DNA from: Aureimonas populi
Lineage (GTDB): Bacteria > Pseudomonadota > Alphaproteobacteria > Rhizobiales > Rhizobiaceae
DNA length: 64,000 bases
Direction of reading: 5' to 3'
NCBI RefSeq assembly: GCF_017815515.1
Contig: NZ_CP072611.1
Location: 1,860,001 to 1,924,000, forward strand
The translations under genes and the position numbers were made by a program. The notes beneath the pieces were generated by a model, which worked only from the letters and a program-made list of their open reading frames with translations, was not told the DNA's origin and ran no database searches. Below are positions 60,599 through 64,000 of the stretch, in pieces (position 1 is the stretch's first letter; each line of letters begins with the position of its first letter).

Positions 60599-61171
60599 TT
60601 GGTCCGGCTGAACAAGATCTACACCCGCACCGGCGACGACGGCACCACGGGCCTCGTCGCGGGCGAGCGGCGCCTGAAGTCCGATCCGAGGATCGAGAGC
60701 GTCGGCACCGTCGATGAGGTGAATGCCATTCTCGGCATCGCGCGGCTTCATGCCGAGCCGGAGCTCGACCGGCTTCTTTCCCTCGTCCAGAACGATCTCT
60801 TCGACCTCGGCGCGGACCTCGCGACCCCGATGGGCGACGAGCCGCCGCAGTTCGAGCGGCTGGCCATCGTGCCCGCGCAGGTGGACCGGCTGGAAGAGGA
60901 GATCGACCGGCTGAACGCCGATCTGCCGCCGCTCCGCTCCTTCGTCCTGCCGGCGGGCACGCCCGCCGCCGCCCATCTGCACCACGCCCGCACCGTGGCG
61001 CGCCGGGCCGAGCGGCTGATGGTCGCCCTGTCGCGCAAGCCCGGCGAAGCGGTCTCCGCACCCGCCCTGCGCTACATCAACCGCCTCTCCGACCTCCTCT
61101 TCGTCGCCGCGCGCCACGCCAACGGCAAGGGAACGGCCGAAGTTCTCTGGGTGCCGGGTCAGAACCGCTGA
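60599..61171 (+). CDS. PduO-type cob(I)alamin adenosyltransferase
   Basis: Adenosylates cob(I)alamin to adenosylcobalamin. The 190-residue trimeric helical protein opens MVRLNKIYTRTGDDGTTGLV, the ATP-binding site. It then has RIESVGTVDEVNAILGIA, NDLFDLGADLATP, FVLPAGTPAAAHLHHARTVA, RRAERL and YINRLSDLLFVAARHAN. The start is a TTG at 60599 after GGGGGAGG; no ATG or GTG is near. The neighbours do not hint at a client, but metH (12 kb of coding) uses the same cofactor family. Confidence 0.93.
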   Translation: MVRLNKIYTRTGDDGTTGLVAGERRLKSDPRIESVGTVDEVNAILGIARLHAEPELDRLLSLVQNDLFDLGADLATPMGDEPPQFERLAIVPAQVDRLEEEIDRLNADLPPLRSFVLPAGTPAAAHLHHARTVARRAERLMVALSRKPGEAVSAPALRYINRLSDLLFVAARHANGKGTAEVLWVPGQNR

Positions 61172-61489
61172 GGGACGGGAAGGGGACAGAGGGGGCGGCG
61201 GCGGAAAGACCCGCCGGACAGCGCCGCCCGAATTCTCGAACGTCTCCGAGGGCCGGGTGAGGGGGTGGACGACGAGGCGCCGCCCGGCGCGCGGCGGGAG
61301 CCGTTTCGCGCCGGGCCGGTCTTTTCGAAAGAAAATCGCCCGCCGCGCTTGCGCCGCGCGGCGGGAGGCGCAAAACACCCACTGACGCGAAAGCCTCGAT
61401 TTTGACCTTTACGTAAAAGTTCGATATCTGGGCATGAACGAGGTGCCCGGACCACATCGTGCCCGGGCTTGAATGCAGGGAAGCGAGCG
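61172..61489. other. Intergenic region upstream of etfBA
   Basis: About 320 bp without a coding frame I would trust. It contains GC-rich inverted stretches near 61270-61370 and, near the right end, the etf promoter with an internal palindrome at 61402-61430. Confidence 0.5.
61402..61430 (+). promoter_or_regulatory. etfBA promoter with a palindrome in its spacer
   Basis: TTGACC at 61402-61407 and TATCTG at 61425-61430 are 17 bp apart. The perfect palindrome TTTACGTAAA (61408-61417) fills the spacer. A repressor bound there would block RNA polymerase; its identity is not known. Confidence 0.5.
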
Positions 61490-62239
61490 ATGAAGATTCT
61501 CGTCTGCGTGAAGCGGGTGGTTGACTACAACGTGAAGATCCGGGTGAAGGGCGACGGTTCGGGCGTTGAGCTGGCCAACGTCAAGATGAGCATGAACCCG
61601 TTCGACGAGATCGCGGTGGAGGAGGCCCTTCGGCTGAAGGAAAAGGGCGCCGCCACCGAGGTGGTCGTGGTCTCCGTGGGCCCTGCGCAGGCGCAGGAGA
61701 CGATCCGCACGGCGCTGGCGATGGGCGCGGACCGGGGCATTCTCGTCAAGGCGGACGGGGTGGTGGAGCCCCTCGCCGTGGCCAAGATCCTGAAGGGCGT
61801 GGTGGAGGCCGAGAGCCCGGAGCTGGTGATCCTCGGCAAGCAGGCCATCGACGACGACGCCAACCAGACCGGCCAGATGCTGGCCGCGCTGCTCGGCTGG
61901 GCGCAGGGCACCTTCGCCTCGAAGGTCGAGACGGCACAGGGCCGCGTCCAGGTCACGCGCGAGGTCGACGGCGGCCTCCAGACGGTGGATCTGAAGCTTC
62001 CCGCCATCGTGACGACGGACCTTCGCCTGAACGAGCCGCGCTATGCCTCGTTGCCCAACATCATGAAGGCCAAGAAGAAGCCGCTGGACGAGAAGTCGGC
62101 GGCCGATTTCGGCGTGGACCTGACGCCGCGCCTGGAGGTTCTGAAGACGGTGGAGCCGGCCAAGCGGCAGGCCGGCATCAAGGTCGCCTCGGTGGACGAC
62201 CTCATCGGCAAGCTCAAGAACGAAGCCGGCGTGCTGTAA
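61490..62239 (+). CDS. etfB: Electron transfer flavoprotein beta subunit
   Basis: With EtfA it passes electrons from acyl-CoA dehydrogenases to the ubiquinone pool. The 249-residue product has [68 protein letters not shown] (AMP/FAD contact) and [20 protein letters not shown], the ETF-beta signature. The start at 61490 follows AGGGAAG. etfA begins 15 bp after the stop. Confidence 0.97.
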   Translation: MKILVCVKRVVDYNVKIRVKGDGSGVELANVKMSMNPFDEIAVEEALRLKEKGAATEVVVVSVGPAQAQETIRTALAMGADRGILVKADGVVEPLAVAKILKGVVEAESPELVILGKQAIDDDANQTGQMLAALLGWAQGTFASKVETAQGRVQVTREVDGGLQTVDLKLPAIVTTDLRLNEPRYASLPNIMKAKKKPLDEKSAADFGVDLTPRLEVLKTVEPAKRQAGIKVASVDDLIGKLKNEAGVL

Positions 62240-62253
62240 GGGAGAGACGATCC

Positions 62254-63183
62254 ATGACCATTCTTCTTCTGGCCGAGCACGACAACAAGGCGCTGTCGGA
62301 GCAGACCGCCAAGGCGCTGAGCGCCGCGTCCCGGATCGGCGGCGACATCCATGTCCTCGTGGCGGGGCAGGGCGCGCAGGCCGTGGCCGGCGAGGCCGCG
62401 AAGCTGGGCGGCGTGGCGAAGGTGCTGCTGGTCGATGGCGCGCCCTACGCGCATCATCTGGCCGAGCCGCTGGCCGACCTCATCGTCAAGCTGGCGGGCG
62501 GCTACGAGGCGATCGTGGCGGCGGCCACGACGACGGGCAAGAACGTGCTTCCGCGCGTGGCCGCCCTTCTCGACGTGATGCAGGTCTCCGACGTGGTGGC
62601 GGTGGAGGGCCCGGACACCTTCCAGCGCCCGATCTATGCCGGCAACGCCATCCAGACGGTGCGCTCCGCCGACAAGGTGAAGGTCGTCACCGTTCGCACC
62701 GCCGCCTTCGCGGCGGCGGGGACGGGCGGCTCTGCCCCGGTCGAGACCGTGGAGGGGCTCGGCGATCCGGGCGTCTCCGCCTTTATGGGCGAGGAGGTGG
62801 CCGCCTCCGAGCGTCCCGACCTCACGGCGGCGAAGATCATCGTCTCGGGCGGGCGGGCCCTGGGCTCGAAGGAGAAGTTCGAGGAGGTTCTCCTGCCCTT
62901 CGCCGACAAGCTGGGCGCGGCCATCGGCGCGAGCCGCGCGGCGGTGGACGCGGGTTATGCGCCGAACGACTGGCAGGTGGGGCAGACCGGCAAGGTGGTG
63001 GCGCCCGACCTCTACATCGCGGTCGGCATCTCCGGGGCCATCCAGCACCTGGCGGGCATGAAGGACTCGCGCGTCATCGTCGCCATCAACAAGGACGAGG
63101 ACGCGCCGATCTTCCAGGTCGCCGACTATTCCCTCGTCGGAGACCTCTTCACCCTCATCCCCGAAATGCAGGCCAAGCTCTAG
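62254..63183 (+). CDS. etfA: Electron transfer flavoprotein alpha subunit
   Basis: FAD-binding subunit of ETF, 309 residues. The C-terminal FAD domain carries [60 protein letters not shown] and [20 protein letters not shown], the family signature. It follows etfB by 15 bp and is closed by a terminator. Confidence 0.97.
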   Translation: MTILLLAEHDNKALSEQTAKALSAASRIGGDIHVLVAGQGAQAVAGEAAKLGGVAKVLLVDGAPYAHHLAEPLADLIVKLAGGYEAIVAAATTTGKNVLPRVAALLDVMQVSDVVAVEGPDTFQRPIYAGNAIQTVRSADKVKVVTVRTAAFAAAGTGGSAPVETVEGLGDPGVSAFMGEEVAASERPDLTAAKIIVSGGRALGSKEKFEEVLLPFADKLGAAIGASRAAVDAGYAPNDWQVGQTGKVVAPDLYIAVGISGAIQHLAGMKDSRVIVAINKDEDAPIFQVADYSLVGDLFTLIPEMQAKL

Positions 63184-63199
63184 GCGCAGGGATACGACG

Positions 63200-63223
63200 G
63201 GGGCGGCATGGGCCGCCCCTTTT
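63200..63223 (+). terminator. Intrinsic terminator after etfA
   Basis: An 8-bp GC stem (GGGGCGGC with GCCGCCCC), a 4-nt loop and a TTTT tail lie 17 bp after the etfA stop. Confidence 0.85.
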
Positions 63224-63240
63224 CTTTCAGGGAGAGGACG

Positions 63241-64000
63241 ATGGCGGAGCTCCAGCGGATCGGTGTCGTCGGCGCCGGGCAGATGGGGGCGGGCATCGCC
63301 CATGTCTCCGCGCTCGCCGGCTATGATGTCGTCGTCTTCGACGTCAGCCATGAGCGCGCCCTTCAGGGCATCGGGGGAATCACGGCCAATCTCGACCGGC
63401 AACTGGCGGGCGGCAAGATCACGGCGGGCGAAAGGGACGCGGCCCTCTCGCGCATCACGGCGGCGGACGGGGTGGGCGACCTTGCCGAGGCCGACCTCGT
63501 CATCGAGGCGGCCACGGAGGACGAGGCCGTCAAGCGCCGCATCTTCGCGCAGGTCTGCGACGTGCTGCGCCCCGAGGCGCTCCTGGCCACCAACACCTCC
63601 TCCATCTCGATCACGCGCCTGGCCGCCTCCACCGACCGGCCAGAGCGCTTCCTCGGCATCCATTTCATGAACCCCGTGCCGGTCATGAAGCTTGTGGAGC
63701 TGGTGCGCGGCATCGCCACCGCCGACGAGACCTACGAGACCGCGCGCGCCTATGTGGCGCGCCTCGGCAAGGCGATGACCGTGTCGGAGGATTTCCCGGC
63801 CTTCATCGTCAACCGCATCCTCATGCCGATGATCAACGAGGCGATCTACACGCTTTACGAGGGCGTCGGCTCGGTGGAGAACATCGACGCCTCGATGCGT
63901 CTGGGCGCCAACCATCCGATGGGCCCGCTCCAGCTCGCCGACTTCATCGGGCTCGACACATGCCTGTCGATCATGCAGGTCCTGCATGACGGGCTGTCCG
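63241..64000 (+). CDS. 3-hydroxybutyryl-CoA dehydrogenase (3' end outside the window)
   Basis: Oxidises or forms 3-hydroxybutyryl-CoA with NAD(P). The first 253 residues are visible. The Rossmann motif is GVVGAGQMGAGIAHVSALAG near residue 8-20. It has EAATEDEAVKRRIFAQV, LATNTSSISITRLA, the signature HFMNPVPVMKLVELVRG with the catalytic His, and PAFIVNRILMPMINEAI, GANHPMGPLQLADFIG. The protein is about 290 residues in relatives, so only the end is missing. It follows etfA by 57 bp, with a terminator between. Confidence 0.95.
   Translation, partial: MAELQRIGVVGAGQMGAGIAHVSALAGYDVVVFDVSHERALQGIGGITANLDRQLAGGKITAGERDAALSRITAADGVGDLAEADLVIEAATEDEAVKRRIFAQVCDVLRPEALLATNTSSISITRLAASTDRPERFLGIHFMNPVPVMKLVELVRGIATADETYETARAYVARLGKAMTVSEDFPAFIVNRILMPMINEAIYTLYEGVGSVENIDASMRLGANHPMGPLQLADFIGLDTCLSIMQVLHDGLS

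Overview
The window reads as chromosomal DNA of a GC-rich alphaproteobacterium, most likely order Hyphomicrobiales (Rhizobiales). The reasons are a CpdR response regulator, an HWE/Rhizobiales-style set of single-domain receivers and PraR-like XRE regulators, methylmalonate-semialdehyde dehydrogenase, an IbpA-type Hsp20 preceded by a ROSE-like RNA thermometer, and several GGAAC-N18/19-TT promoters of the kind read by the alphaproteobacterial general-stress sigma factor (EcfG/RpoE2). An Aurantimonadaceae-like host is a guess. No rRNA operon or CRISPR array is present.

Layout. 1-380: start of a cyanide-insensitive-type cytochrome bd oxidase subunit I behind an FNR/FixK box. 567-5930: an ATP-binding protein, then fbp, tkt and rpe, all on the same strand (sugar-phosphate interconversion; no RuBisCO is seen). 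6081-15084: a TerC-family protein, glgX, two small unknown proteins, metH behind a SahR-like operator, a stress-type KGG protein and a coiled-coil protein coupled to a 14-codon leader. 15315-25340: gltB without an adjacent gltD, rmf, hsp20, a secreted protein, a lysophospholipase-like hydrolase, hisN, an N-formylglutamate amidohydrolase, cpdR and tRNA-Val. 25443-37813: thiN, mmsA with a divergent LysR gene, a receiver protein, an XRE regulator, an M20 amidohydrolase, a D,D-carboxypeptidase, a COG0523 GTPase, a TusA-like protein, a DUF924 protein, a GNAT-type protein, sodC and the scoAB CoA-transferase.

37954-56111 is an integrated mobile element of about 18 kb. Its tyrosine integrase appears to have crossed over in a 7-bp core (TTTTGAG) in the anticodon loop of a tRNA-Leu(CAA) gene. 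The host gene is left in two halves (37908-37960 and 56105-56143), and the element carries an intact replacement tRNA-Leu(CAA) with its own upstream region at its right end. Cargo: an AlpA-like HTH protein, a HigBA-like toxin-antitoxin pair, a four-gene cassette (two paralogous GHKL ATPases, a sigma-70-like protein and a DUF4338/DruA-like protein), a decayed dnaE2, and a partial Trb conjugation cluster (trbD-E-J-K-L, with trbL truncated and fused to a LysR remnant). The right end holds a truncated glutathionyl-hydroquinone reductase gene and an exported alpha/beta hydrolase. No relaxase, coupling protein, trbB, trbC, trbF, trbG or trbI is present, so the element looks like a decayed ICE that keeps its defence-like cargo.

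56412-64000 returns to ordinary chromosome: dsbB, an HNH endonuclease gene next to an AlkA-type glycosylase gene, gluQ, an AEC transporter, a HIG1-type membrane protein, a PduO-type cobalamin adenosyltransferase, etfBA and the start of 3-hydroxybutyryl-CoA dehydrogenase. The last group, together with scoAB and mmsA, points to an active acyl-CoA and ketone-body metabolism.

The best candidate for an undescribed system is the GHKL / sigma-like / GHKL / DUF4338 cassette at 40915-47508. The best structural oddity is the split host tRNA with an element-borne replacement.
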